From contig CAKMRJ010004445.1 in assembly GCA_928212115.1 (NCBI GenBank), forward strand, positions 74,450,044 through 74,514,043: DNA of 64,000 nucleotides, written 5' to 3'. Source of the stretch: Lactuca virosa. Taxonomy: Eukaryota; Streptophyta; Magnoliopsida; Asterales; Asteraceae. The notes under the pieces were generated by a model. The model saw nothing but the letters and a program-made list of their open reading frames with translations. It made no database searches and was not told where the DNA came from. Position numbers and translations under genes: made by a program. This document shows, piece after piece, positions 24,196-35,616 of this stretch (the first letter of the stretch is position 1; every line of letters begins with the position of its first letter).

Positions 24196-25076
24196 GATCC
24201 CAGGAGCAAGAACCAGTGAAAACTCAGGAACAGAAAGTCATGGAAATGCAGGAGCGAAAGCAGTACTCAGGACCGCATCCGAAGTGCAATAAGTGTAACT
24301 TCCATCACAAGGGAGCTTGCCCGGTGTGCCAAAACTGTAATCAGACAGGCCATTACCCGAAGTATTGTAAGCTGAATAAGGATGGAAAAAGGGCATGTTA
24401 CGAGTGCGGGAGTACTGATCACCTCCGTAACGCTTGTCCCAAAATAAACAAGGGGCCTGGTAACAATGGACAAGGCCAAGCTAGGAAAAATTTCCAAGGA
24501 AATCAAGGTGGGAGGCCAAGAGGTGTAGCCTTTGTGATTGGTGCAGAAGAAGCTCGTCAGAACCCTAAAGTGATAACAGGTACGTTTCTCCTGAACAATC
24601 ATTTTGCATCAGTAATATTCGATGCGGGAGCAGATAGGAGTTTCGTTTCTTTAGCATTTAGACCATTAATTGACTTGAAATCGAGAAAGATCAGGAAAAC
24701 TTATACTATTGAACTTGCTGATGGGTATGAAATTAGGGCTAATGAAATAATTACAGGCTGTACTTTGAACTTAGCTGATAAACTCTTTAGCATTGACCTA
24801 ATTCCCATAGAGCTAGGTAGTTTTGATGTAATAGTAGGAATGGATTGGTTATCCAAGAATAGAGCGGACATTGGTTGTTATGACAAAGTCATTAGGGTAC
24901 CTCTCCCCAATGAAGAAACCCTTATCATACACGGTGAGAAGCCAGGAAGAAATTTAAACATTGTGTCAAGCATGAAGATTCACAGGTACCTAAAGAAGGA
25001 TTGTATTGCATTCATGGCCCACGTGATAGAAAGAGAACCTGAAGCTAAGCAACTCAAGGAGATCCTGGTGGTTTAA
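24189..25076 (+). pseudogene. Array C internal 2: zinc knuckles and protease
   Basis: Open frame of 295 codons, in a different frame from gag. Three Cys/His knuckles lie at about residues 34-80. The protease active site FDAGADRSF is near residue 140 and GMDWL near 217. It ends at a TAA (25074-25076) in frame with the reverse transcriptase. The Ala in the active-site triplet is shared with internal 1. Confidence 0.88.
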
Positions 25077-26708
25077 GACTATCCCGAAGTGTTTCCGGAG
25101 GAATTACCCAGTCTACCCCCTCACAGGCAGGTCGAATTTCAGATCGACTTAATTCCCGGAGCGGCACCAGTAGCAAAAGCACCATATCGCCTCACGCCAT
25201 CCGAGATGCAAGAACTGTCCGGACAACTTCAAGAACTTCTAGACAAAGGGTTTATACGACCAAGTTCTTCACCTTGGGGAGCCCCGGTGTTGTTCGTCAA
25301 AAAGAAAGACGGGTCATTCCGAATGTGTATTGATTACAGAGAATTGAACAAATTGACAATCAAGAATCGATATCCTCTTCCTCGAATTGATGACTTGTTC
25401 GATCAGTTGCAGGGCGCTTCATACTTCTCAAAGATCGACCTCCGATCAGGATATCATCAACTAAGAGTTCACGAAGGAGACATTCATAAAACAGCATTTA
25501 GAACCCGTTATGGACATTATGAGTTCTTAGTCATGCCTTTTGGACTAACGAACGCACCAGCTGTTTTCATGGATTTGATGAACAGGGTCTTTAGACCATA
25601 CCTAGACAAGTTTGTGATCGTATTCATCGATGACATACTTGTTTACTCGCAAACAAAGGAAGATCATGAGAGAGATCTGAAGCTAATGTTAGAGCTATTG
25701 AAGGAGCAGAAATTGTATGCCAAGTTCACTAAGTGTGAATTTTGGATTCGGGAAGTACATTTCCTTGGTCATGTGGTCGGCGAAAGAGGAATTCATGTAG
25801 ATCCAGCTAAGATCGAGGCAATCAAGAAGTGGGAAGCCCCCAAAACCCCGACAGAAATACGACAGTTCCTAGGATTAGCTGGGTACTACAGACGCTTCAT
25901 TGAGAATTTCTCTAGGATTGCTCAACCAATAACATCTTTGACCCAAAAGGACAGAAAATTTCTCTGGGAAGAGAAACACGAAGAAGCGTTTCAAATCCTG
26001 AAAAACAAGCTGTGCAATGCACCAATTCTGGCCTTACCAGAGGGATCAGAGAACTTTGTAGTGTATTGTGATGCGTCTCATCAAGGATTAGGATGTGTGT
26101 TAATGCAAAAAGATAAGGTCATTACGTATGCTTCCAGACAACTCAAACCGCATGAGAAGAATTATACAACCCATGATCTAGAACTAGGAGCAATAGTTTT
26201 TGCTCTTAAGATATGGAGGCATTATTTGTACGGAACCAAGTGCATCATTTATACCGATCACAAAAGCCTTCAGCATATCCTAGATCAGAAAATGTTAAAC
26301 ATGCGGCAAAGGAGATGGGTAGAGTTATTTAGTGATTATGACTGTGAGATACGATATCACCCAGGCAAGGCTAACGTAGTAGCTGACGCTCCTAGTAGAA
26401 AAGAAAGAGTGAAACCTTCCCGTGTGAGAGCTTTGGGAATGGTAATTCAGACAAACTTGAAATCTCAAATCATTGATGCCCAGGAGAAAGCTTTATTCAA
26501 GGAAAATCTTCCAGGTGAAACCTTACATGGTTTAGAAGTGAGATTTGAAACCAAACCTGATGGAGTTCGTTATTTTAAGGACAGGGTCTGGATTCCAAGG
26601 GTTAACAATTTGAGAGACATAGTACTAGAGGAGTCTCATCGATCTAAATACTCAATCCACCCTGGAGCGGATAAGATGTACAAGGATCTTAAAGACTACT
26701 ATTGGTAG
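25077..26708 (+). pseudogene. Array C internal 2: reverse transcriptase and RNase H
   Basis: The pol frame continues after the TAA. From the Met at 25089 there are 539 codons: RT with FIDDILVYS at about residues 179-187, RNase H with YCDASHQGLG near 325, and the start of the integrase zinc-binding region (HRSKYSIHPG). A TAG at 26706-26708 follows DYYW. It is at the same place as in internal 1, so pol was already interrupted before the duplication. Confidence 0.93.
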
Positions 26709-27899
26709 CCTGGAATGAAAAGGGATATTGGCGTATATGTTGGGAAGTGTTTAACTTGCTTAATAGTCAAAGCTGAACATCAAAAACCATCCGGCTTATT
26801 GCAACAGCCCGAAATTCCCCAATGGAAATGGGAGCAGATATCCATGGATTTCGTTACCAAACTTCCTAGAACTTCTAAAGGTCACGACTCAATTTGGGTC
26901 ATAGTGGATCGACTAACGAAATCTGCTCACTTTCTCCTCATTCGGGAAGACTTCAAGATGGAAAAATTGGCCCAAATCTACATCGACAAAATTGTTTCTC
27001 TGCATGGTGTACCCCTATCTATCATTTCTGATAGAGATAGTCGTTTTACATCACGATTTTGGTGGATGTTACAGAAGGCACTAGGAACCAAGATAAATTT
27101 GAGCACAGCTTACCACCCTCAGACAGATGGGCAGACAGAGAGAACAATACAAACATTGGAAGACATGCTACGGACGTGTGTCATTGAGTTCAAAGGAAAT
27201 TGGGATACTCATTTGCCTCTAATTGAGTTTTCCTACAATAACAGTCACCACACGAGTATCCAATGTGCTCCATATGAAGCATTGTATGGACGCAAGTGTC
27301 GTTCGCCCTTATGCTGGACAGAAATCGGAGATAGACAATTGACTAGACTCGACCTTATCCAGGAAACAACTGACAAGATTGCTATCATCAAAGATAGGCT
27401 TAAAGCCGCCAGAGATCGTCAGAAAAGTTATGCGGATAATCATCGAAAACCATTAGAATTCCAAGTTGGAGACAAGGTACTTCTAAAGGTGTCGCCTTGG
27501 AAAGGGCTTGTACGTTTTGGTAAGAAAGGAAAACTAAGCCCAAGATATGTTGGACCCTTTGAGATCATTGAAAGGATTGGTCCGGTGGCATATAAACTCC
27601 AATTACCCCAAGAGTTAAGCGCCATTCACGACACATTCCACGTCTCCAATCTTAAGAAATGTTTAGCCGACGAAGCATTGATAGTACCTCTGGAGGAAAT
27701 TAAGATCAATGATAAGCTAAACTTTGTTGAGGAACCGATAGAAATCCTTGACAGAGAGGTGAAACAACTTAAGCGGAGTAGGATTCCGATTGTGAAAGTT
27801 CGATGGAACTCAAAGCGCGGGTCGGAGTACACCTGGGAGCGTGAGGACTTCATGAAGGAAAAGTATCCACAACTTTTCCCATGCGATGACAAACGATGA
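26709..27899 (+). pseudogene. Array C internal 2: integrase with chromodomain
   Basis: From the Met at 26715 there are 394 codons in the same frame as RT. The integrase carries catalytic D, D and E in MDFVTK (about 43), SDRDSRF (about 105) and TDGQTERT (about 141). The GPFEIIERIG and FHVSNLKKC region follows. A chromodomain at about 340-390 (IPIVKVRWNSKRG, YTWEREDFM) is the targeting module of chromoviruses. It is full length, unlike the frameshifted internal 1 copy. Confidence 0.92.
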
Positions 27900-27931
27900 C
27901 ATAGAATGAATTTCGGGACGAAATTCTTTTT

Positions 27932-27944
27932 GAGTGGGGGATAC
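27932..27944 (+). promoter_or_regulatory. Internal 2 polypurine tract
   Basis: GAGTGGGGGATAC abuts LTR3. Confidence 0.85.
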
Positions 27945-30900
27945 TGTGACAACTGTCAAATTCAGGTCATTCTCGGACTCATGCATCTTTTTATAAAGAC
28001 CATATATGCACAACATGCCATGGCCTAGTAGTATAAATTAGGTCAAAATCTTGCATAAACTAGGATCCAACTAAAATCTAGGACTAATAGTTGACTCTTA
28101 CAATTCTAGTAAGTTGTTTAGCTACTGTAGGAAATGCCAATACCCGAATTAGAATAAACTTCAAACTTTGTTACAATTGAAAAAGGGTATAAAACCCTAA
28201 AAATAAATTAAAATATTCTAATTTCATTTCAATATGATGGTGAATATCAAACAATGTTCCAAAAACCCTAAAGAGCCCAAAAATCCAAATTTATAAACTT
28301 TAAAACCTAAAAACTCTATAAGATTTGCTATGACCCTCCTAATATCAAATTTAAATAATCAAATTATGGGATATAATCAAAGACATAAAAATTTAAATTA
28401 TCAAACATTAATCATAATTTATTAGTTAAAAACAAAGATTTTTAAATAAATCAAGAATTACATATAGAAGCATTTTTATAAAAATTAGGGTTTTATAAAA
28501 ATTGAAGAGGGAATGCATATAATTTAAATTTTAAGAGAGAGGGAGCCTCTCTCACTCATAAAGTCGGCCACCTCCTCCAAGGCACCCCATTTCCCCAAAA
28601 ATCTCAATTATTTTATTCTTCTCTTACACTTCAACTTCCCCTTCACTCTCTCTTAAAAATTGAAGAGGGAATGCATATATCCATGAATGTTGAGTTTGAT
28701 GATGATGGTGGTAGGGTTTCACCCAAGAACAACATGCATGTTGTCTAATGGTGAAATCCAAGGACCAAAACCTATGTCAAACCCTAAAATACGGATTTTT
28801 ACAAGTTTTAAAGGTTCATCTACCTTGTGCATTCAAGTTTTTCCTTTGAAAACATCACTATGAACAAAATATGTCCATGCATGGTCTTCAAACCGTGAAG
28901 CATGTGATGAACATCAAGTTAAAGAGCTTGATGATCAAAGTATATTGTTAATAGTGCATGTAAATGATTTTATTTATAAAAAAATCTAAAAACCCTTTTC
29001 TGTTCAAAACAAAATTTCCTCAGAATCCCAGTAAGATAATATGAGGATTTGAAAAATCCCAAGAGTTTTTATCATTTCCTTGATTTACTACAATTGTTAC
29101 AAGAAAACAAGGGCTTAAATCATATAAAATACTTTCTGAGGTCTATAAATCCTAGATAAATTCTTAGATTACCCCTAAAGTAAATGATGGCACCTCATTA
29201 AGTTCCATCGATTTTTGTTACTGTTTAGTATGACTTTTGATTTTCTTTTTGTTTGGTCCCAATAAATCACAAAACCACTTTAGAGGGTGTGAAAACGATA
29301 TCTAACAAGTTTTCGCAGCTCTTACCAGAGGTGGAAGACTCAGAAAAATATTTTCAGAATTTTGCATAATGTATTCCTATTTTTCCCTGATTTTTGTATT
29401 TATAATGGACTAAAAACAAAAGAAATAGTTCTGCTCATCCAAAATTCATGAAAATTTACCAGAACACCTTATAATACATTAGGATGCTACATAAAAATTC
29501 TTATGATTTTTCTATTCTGTATGCTATTTTTCTTCTATTTTCCCAAGATTAAATACACTTAAACCCATTTCTTCTTAGAATAAATGCACAAAAATCATAA
29601 AATTGGGTTAAACAGTTTAGAAATCCATTTTTATATTTTTCCTAGCTTAATAAAGTTTAATAACAGTACTATAAAAAGTTTGGGTAAATTTGGAAACTGT
29701 TTTCTATTTATTTCATTTTTTATTAGAATAAATGCACAAAAATCATAAAATTGGGTTAAACAGTTTAGAAATCCACTTTTATATTTTTCATAGCTTAATA
29801 ATGTTTAATAACAGTAATATAAAAAGTTTGGGTAATTTTGGAAACTGTTTTCTATTTATTTCAATTTTTATTAGAATAAAAGAACAAAAATCATAAAATT
29901 GGGTTAAACAGTTTAGAAATTCATTTTTATATTTTTCCCAGCTCAAGTATGTCTGATGGCAGTATTATAAAAAGTTTGGGAATTTTTATGCTTTTAATGC
30001 TATTTTTCATGAATTTATGTTGTTATGAAGACTTAAAAATTTACAAAAATAGTTAATCACATCAAAATTCAAGAAAAATTTTCTGGGGAACCTCTACTGT
30101 ATTTAGAATGAAAATACAAGGTTTGACAATTTTTGGAAACTGTTTGATAATATTTTTAAATTTTTAGGAGTTTAAAACACCTTTAAATGTGTTGAAATAC
30201 ACTCAATTAATATTACAAAATCTGAAAAATTAATATCCAAAATTGTCTTAATCACATGAGTTTTAGAATTTCACCATTTCAGAAAAATTGTAACCAATTA
30301 ATATAAAACCAATATTATAACAAAAAAATTTGGCATTTCTCTAAATGTAGAGTTTAGTATATTAGCATTAGATTTCAACATAGAAACTCACTAGTATGTG
30401 TTTGATGTCGTAGGATCCCGGTAGTAAGGCGTTGGTGTATTCCGAGGCACCACTTGTACCTACTTGAAACATTGTGAGTATTCACGCACTCCTCTATTTT
30501 CAGTTTTTATGTTTTGGGGTGGAAAAGCATGTCCCGAAAAACTATTATTTGTTCGTTGTATTTAAATTGATTTGTATCAAACATGATTGCTATTTTATTG
30601 TTATATCTCTCTATGTATGTCTATGCAACACGGAACATGAGAACTTATCGTCTTAAGGCCCTTCCCTTACACTTTTCTCTAACCATTAACTCTTTGAGCC
30701 AATGGTCATTGTGGATAGCGCTATTAGGAATTGACAACTCCTCACTCGCCCGATTGCTGGAGTGCATGATACCATATAATCTATGGAACGATAAGCATAG
30801 ATCTTGATAGGGCTTCAGTCATAGGCTTGGTTGAGAACTCATTGTTTGCTCATACACATACAAACTTGTTACTTATTATGGCAATAAACTCGTTTATCAA

Positions 30901-31299
30901 TTAGAGCAATCAACTTTGTTTCTCTTTATAGCAATGAACTTGGTTTCTCATTAAAGCAATGTACTTGTATTTATGGAAAGTCTTATACCAAATCTTGATT
31001 TTATAAACTTGTGAACTCACCAACTATTTTCATAGTTGACACTCGTTTTACATGCTTTTTCAGGAAATAATTAGTAAGTGGATATAAAGATCCATCATCA
31101 TAGAGCATGTTGCATCGTGTGGAAGTTATTTTATGAAGTTATATTTTGAACAATGTCATTTTGGAAAACTTGTACTTTGTTTTGCTTAAACTATTGGTTG
31201 TAAACTTTTAAATGTTGTTATGGTGATGTATCTTTATCTTTTGCAATGAAACCTTTATCGCTGTCATATCTTGTGTTTCCGCTTTAGCGGGGTGTGACA
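27945..31299 (+). mobile_element. Array C LTR3 (3355 bp)
   Basis: This is the right-hand LTR, ending GGGGTGTGACA and followed by TSD TTCAC. It carries the same deletion and filler as LTR2. At its 3' end it differs from both other LTRs at several sites (for example T at 31110). Confidence 0.93.
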
Positions 31300-31304
31300 T
31301 TCAC
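31300..31304. repeat. Target site duplication (ttcac) of gypsy array C, right copy
   Basis: Matches 11552-11556. Confidence 0.93.
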
Positions 31305-32142
31305 TGTCAATGCTTTAAAGGTTTTGAATTTTGGGTTTCACTTGGGACGTAGTGGCACGAAACCAAGATCATTAACACAGAAGTTGTGTAACCGTAAACC
31401 TCAGTGGTAATGCTGAGAGTCTCAAGGGTTACATTTATGAGATGAAGTATGATGGAGAATAAATATGAGGTGGTTAAAGAACCGAATGTACCTCTGCTAT
31501 AAAAGATAGACTAAGCAGAAAAACTCTTAACTCAATTTGAGAAGAGTAAGGTAGCTCATGATTAGAGTGAATTTGACAGCCTAATTGGGAAGACAAGATT
31601 TGTATATATCAAGTCATTAAGGCTTCACTCAAGATCTATTGAGGCTTGGATCAACATGCAACAGCATGCTTCTAGGGACACTTAGCTAGTACATAGATAC
31701 ATAATTATACCTGCCCCAGCTCCATCATTGAGAATAATCCTTACACACAAATTATATTAGAAGCAAATTGCAATAAAAGAAAATATTTTTGAGTTTTGAA
31801 GTTTCTGAAAAGAAATAAAACAGAAAATAAAAATCTTTTTGGATTTTATAAGATTTTCTGAAAAAGAATAAAAACAGAAAGAAAAATATTTTTGGATTTT
31901 ATAAGATTTTCTTAAAAAGAATTAAAACAGAAAGAAAAATATTTTTGGATTTTATAAAAGTAAAACAAATTGCGAGAAAAGAGTATACATACTATATAAC
32001 CGAAATCATCATTTGGAGATAAGAGGCGAACCAAGCCCGGTGAGACCGAACCCGAAATAGGCCGAGCGTTCGGTGCATTTCGGTCCCCGGAAGAACCGAA
32101 CCCAAAATGGACCGAGCGTTCGCTCTATTTCGCTTCCAACTT
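31305..32142 (-). mobile_element. Element B spacer between pol and ORF3, part adjoining pol
   Basis: No coding signal. It contains a three-unit 53-bp A/T-rich tandem repeat (31783-31965) and a two-unit repeat with ACCGAACCC and CCGAGCGTTCG (32045-32138). Confidence 0.65.
31783..31965 (-). repeat. 53-bp tandem repeat, about three units
   Basis: Units contain GGATTTTATAAGATTTTCT at 31841 and 31894, and a partial one at 31947. Each is preceded by an A-rich CAGAAAGAAAAAT stretch. It lies just downstream of B pol. Confidence 0.8.
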
Positions 32143-34326
32143 TTATTGAGACAAAAGAGATTTCGGTACAGATTCAGCTTCCATCATTCCTAAGCCTTGT
32201 AGGATTTTATTAAAACTTGCTTCAGGCAAGGCCTTAATGAAGATGTCAGCCAATTGATCAGTGGTTCTTACGAAATGAATTTCAACGTTACCATCTTCCA
32301 CATGATCTTTGATAAAGTGATACCTCAGTGCTATGTGTTTCGTCTTTGAGTGTTGCACTGGGTTATGACAAATCCTAATTGCACTCTCTGAGTCACAATA
32401 TAGTGGGATTTTCTTCATGTTCAGGCCGTAGTCTCGAAGTTGACTTTGTATCCAAATAACCTGAGATGTGCATGATGTTGCAACTATATATTCTGCTTCG
32501 GCAGTAGAGAAAGACACACAAGTTTGTTTCTTGGATTGCCAGCTAACAAGTTTGCCATCCAGAAATTGGCATCCTCCAGTGGTACTCTTTCTGTCCAGTC
32601 CATATCCCCCAAGATCAGCATCTGAGAATGCTTGGACAAAGAACCCTGATTTGGCTGGGTACCACAAACCGAGAGAAGAGGTTCGCTTCAGGTACCGAAA
32701 GATGTTCTTCACAGCTAGCAGGTGAGGTTCACGTGGATTAGCTTGAAACCTGGCACAATAACAAACAGAGAACATTATGTCTGGTCGACTTGCTGTTAGA
32801 TACATGAGAGACCCTATCATCTGACGATAAAGGGTCATGTCAGCAGCCGGTTTGTCCAGAGAAGGTGTTAGCTTTGTGCCAAACGTCATAGGAACCTTTA
32901 CTTTCAAATCTCCCATCATTCCAAACTTGGTGAGCAAGGTCTTCATGTAAGCGTCTTGATTAATGAAAATGCCTTCATGTCCCTGTCTTATATTCACGCC
33001 AAGGAAAAAATTAATAGGACCCATTGAGCTCATTTCAAATTTAGTCTCCATCAACTTCCTAAATTCAGTTGTTAAGCTAGGATTTGTGGAACCGAAGATG
33101 ATATCATCAACGTAAATCTGAACGATCATAAGGTAGTCACCTTCTTTCTTACGAAAGAAGGTTGGGTCAACCGAACCTTGTTTAAACTTAGACATTTTGA
33201 GAAATCTAGTTAGAGTTTCATACCATGCCCTTGGTGCTTGGTTGAGACCATAGACTGCCTTGTCCAGAATGTAGCAATGATCTGGATACTTCTCGTTCAC
33301 GAAACCTGGTGGTTGCTCTACATATACCGTCTCTACCAGTTCTCCATTTAGGAAGGCACACTTCACATCCATTTGGAATACTTCAATGTTCTTGTGTGCA
33401 GTATAGGCGAGAAAAATACGAACTGATTCTAGCCTTGCTACTGGAGCTAAGGTCTCTTCATAGTCTATGCCTTCTTCTTGACAGTAACCTTTCACAACCA
33501 ATCTTGCCTTGTTACGTATCACATTTCCTTCCTTATCCATCTTGTTCCTGAAAACCCACTTTAATCCAACCACAGAAGCATTCTTTGGTGTTGGAATCAG
33601 TCTCCACACTTTATTTCGCTCAAACTCATTGAGTTCGTCCTGCATTGCCTGTACCCAATCAGAATGATCGAGTGCAGTCTTGATGGTCTTTGGTTCAACT
33701 TTGGAGACGAACGAATTAAACATGCAGAATTCCACTTTAGAGAAAAGTGCAATTTGTTTCGCTTTCAGTTGTGATCGTGTGAGAACCTTTTCTGTCGAAT
33801 CACCAATAATTTGTGTTTGTGGATGATCTTTGGTCCATTTGGTGAGAGGAGTGTAATTAGGATCATATAAGGGATCCAGTTCGGCATTAACTTCTTCTTC
33901 AAATTCTGACTGAATATCATCGTCGTTTGAATTCGCATTCTCCCCCTCGAATGATGATACTTCCTCAGTTTCAGGCTCAGAATTCTCCCCCTGGACGTGA
34001 CTTTCGGTTGGAATGAATGATGATGAGCTCTCCCCCTGGAATGGTGAATCTTGGTTATGTGGAAAAGACGAACCCTCCCCCTGAATATGAGAACTATCTT
34101 TTGGAGGTTCGCTTGTGTCTGACTGTTCGGTTGTTACCGGTTGTTCTTCTGCCATTTTCTTCGCAGCATCATCGATTATCTTCTTCAAGTTATATACCTT
34201 GTTGTATGCAGCTTCAGATTCAGAGAGAATAGCCTTTTCTGGTTCATCAAATAGCAGCATGTAGTGCTCAAAGAGATTTGAAATGGGTACCATAAGTTGA
34301 CCAGAGATTGGAAATATTTCCTCCAT
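32143..34326 (-). pseudogene. Element B pol: reverse transcriptase and RNase H (copia type)
   Basis: 727 open codons. The first 150 residues are a low-complexity linker with a four-unit 15-residue repeat (residues about 80-140). The copia RT follows (WVFRNKMDKEG, DVKCAFLNGEL, catalytic YVDDIIFGS at about 405). RNase H has FSDADLGG near 567, AEAEY, and a C-terminal QLADIFIKAL. This segment has no internal stop. It is in the same frame as the integrase and protease upstream, from which several stops separate it (at about 34384, 34464 and 34558). Confidence 0.93.
33940..34082 (-). repeat. Four PPT-like CTCCCCCT motifs at exact 45-bp spacing inside pol
   Basis: CTCCCCCT (AGGGGGAG on the coding strand) starts at 33940, 33985, 34030 and 34075. 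Each encodes part of an (E/Q)GE motif in a 15-residue repeat. The core matches the real polypurine tract at 7167-7181, while the flanks have diverged. Confidence 0.9.
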
Positions 34327-34557
34327 AGAGCCTTCGGTTGTTTTCAGTTTCTTGACGTAGTTATCATCGAAGGTAACATAATAGGTCTCCTCTATTTTCT
34401 TTTAACGCTTGTTGAGAACCCTATATGCTGTGGAGGTTAAGGAATAACCCAGAAAGATTCCTTAGTCTGCTTTCACATCAAACTTGTTTCGGTGCTCCTT
34501 TGAATTGAAGATGAAGCATCTTGAACCGAACACGTGAAAAAACTTTACATTAGGCTT

Positions 34558-35304
34558 TCAGTTGTTCAAGATCTCATGGGGAATGATGGAGAAACGTTTG
34601 TTGAGAAAAGATCTGTTCTGTGTAAAACACGCAGCAGCAATGGCATCAGCCCAGAAATATAGAGGTAGAGAAGCGAAGCTCAGCATGGTACGGGCTGCTT
34701 CACATAAAGATCGGTTTCGCCTTTCGACAATTCCATCTGGTTGTGGAGTATATGGAGCCAAGAAGTTGTGAGTCGTTCCCTTCTCTGCAAGAAAATCTTC
34801 AAAGTCGTTGTTCTTAAACTCCAACCCGTTGTCGCTTCTTATGTTACGAACTACCTTTCGTAGTTGAACTTCTATCTGCTTGATAAAGAGTTTAAGTTTG
34901 GGAGTGGCCTCTGATTTCTGCTTCAAAAATAACACCCAAGTAAACCGAGAGAAGTCATCCACTATGACAAGTATATACTTGTTACCGCCAATGCTTTCGA
35001 TTGAAGATGGACCACATAAACCAATGTGAAGTAATTCAAGTGGTTCAATAATTTTTGTGTTGACGCGAGAAGGATGACTCTGTCGACTTTGCTTTCCCAT
35101 TTCACATGCAGCACACAAGTGTTCTTTATCGAACTTCAGAACAGGAAGACCTCGAACTTGATCCCCAAGCACCAGTTTGTTGATGTCTTTAAAATTTAGA
35201 TGGGAGAGTCTTCGGTGCCAAAGCCAGCTTTCGTTTGATTGAGCCTTCGTAAGTAAGCAGATTGCTGGTTTCCCTCGTATGGGATTGAGATTCAGAGGGT
35301 ACAT
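34558..35304 (-). pseudogene. Element B pol: GAG-pre-integrase and integrase, active-site residue lost
   Basis: 248 open codons in the pol frame. The zinc-binding region (LWHRRLSHLN, CAACEMGKQ) lies at about residues 28-72. The catalytic core follows. Where copia integrases have Asp before LCGP, this copy has Gly (HIGLCGP, about residue 93, codon GGT). The second Asp (RSDNGLEF, about 157) and the Glu (GIVERRNR, about 193) are present. It ends at a TGA. Loss of a DDE residue should abolish strand transfer. Confidence 0.92.
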
Positions 35305-35407
35305 CTCTCCTTTTCGCTTCGATTTCAGCAGAATATTGTCCGTCTTCTTTTCAATAATCTCTTAGCCATCGTCATCGAATGAAACTTTTAACCCGGTACC
35401 AACCAAC

Positions 35408-35616
35408 AGTTAAGAAACACTGATAAGGTTGTGTTGTAAACCTTCAACATACGCCACTTTTCGTATCGAGAACTCACCATTGGTCCTTGTGACACTTCCA
35501 CCATTTGTAAGGGACCGAAACTCCCTCAGCTCTTCCCTTCTTCCTGTCATGTGACGCGAGCAGCCACTGTCTATGTACCATTCATCGTCAAACTGCTCGT
35601 CACGTATAACCTGCAA
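35408..35616 (-). pseudogene. Element B pol: aspartic protease fragment
   Basis: WYIDSGCSRHMTG is the copia protease active site (D-S-G) with the usual Cys-Ser-Arg-His-Met continuation. It ends LQHNLISVS before a TAA at about 35410. A TAG follows at about 35362 before the integrase. Same frame as integrase and RT. Confidence 0.9.

Larger units (their letters stand above)
11557..31299 (+). mobile_element. Array C: tandem Ty3/gypsy chromovirus, LTR-internal-LTR-internal-LTR
   Basis: Three LTRs (11557-15110, 19850-23204, 27945-31299) alternate with two almost identical internals (15111-19849 and 23205-27944). Domain order gag, protease, RT, RNase H, integrase, chromodomain marks a Ty3/gypsy chromovirus, probably Tekay/Del-like. 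Only one 5-bp TSD pair flanks the array. The internals differ at about 16-17 positions by eye (about 0.35%), while LTR1 and LTR3 differ more (about 1% plus structural changes). The array is therefore younger than the original insertion. Confidence 0.93.
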
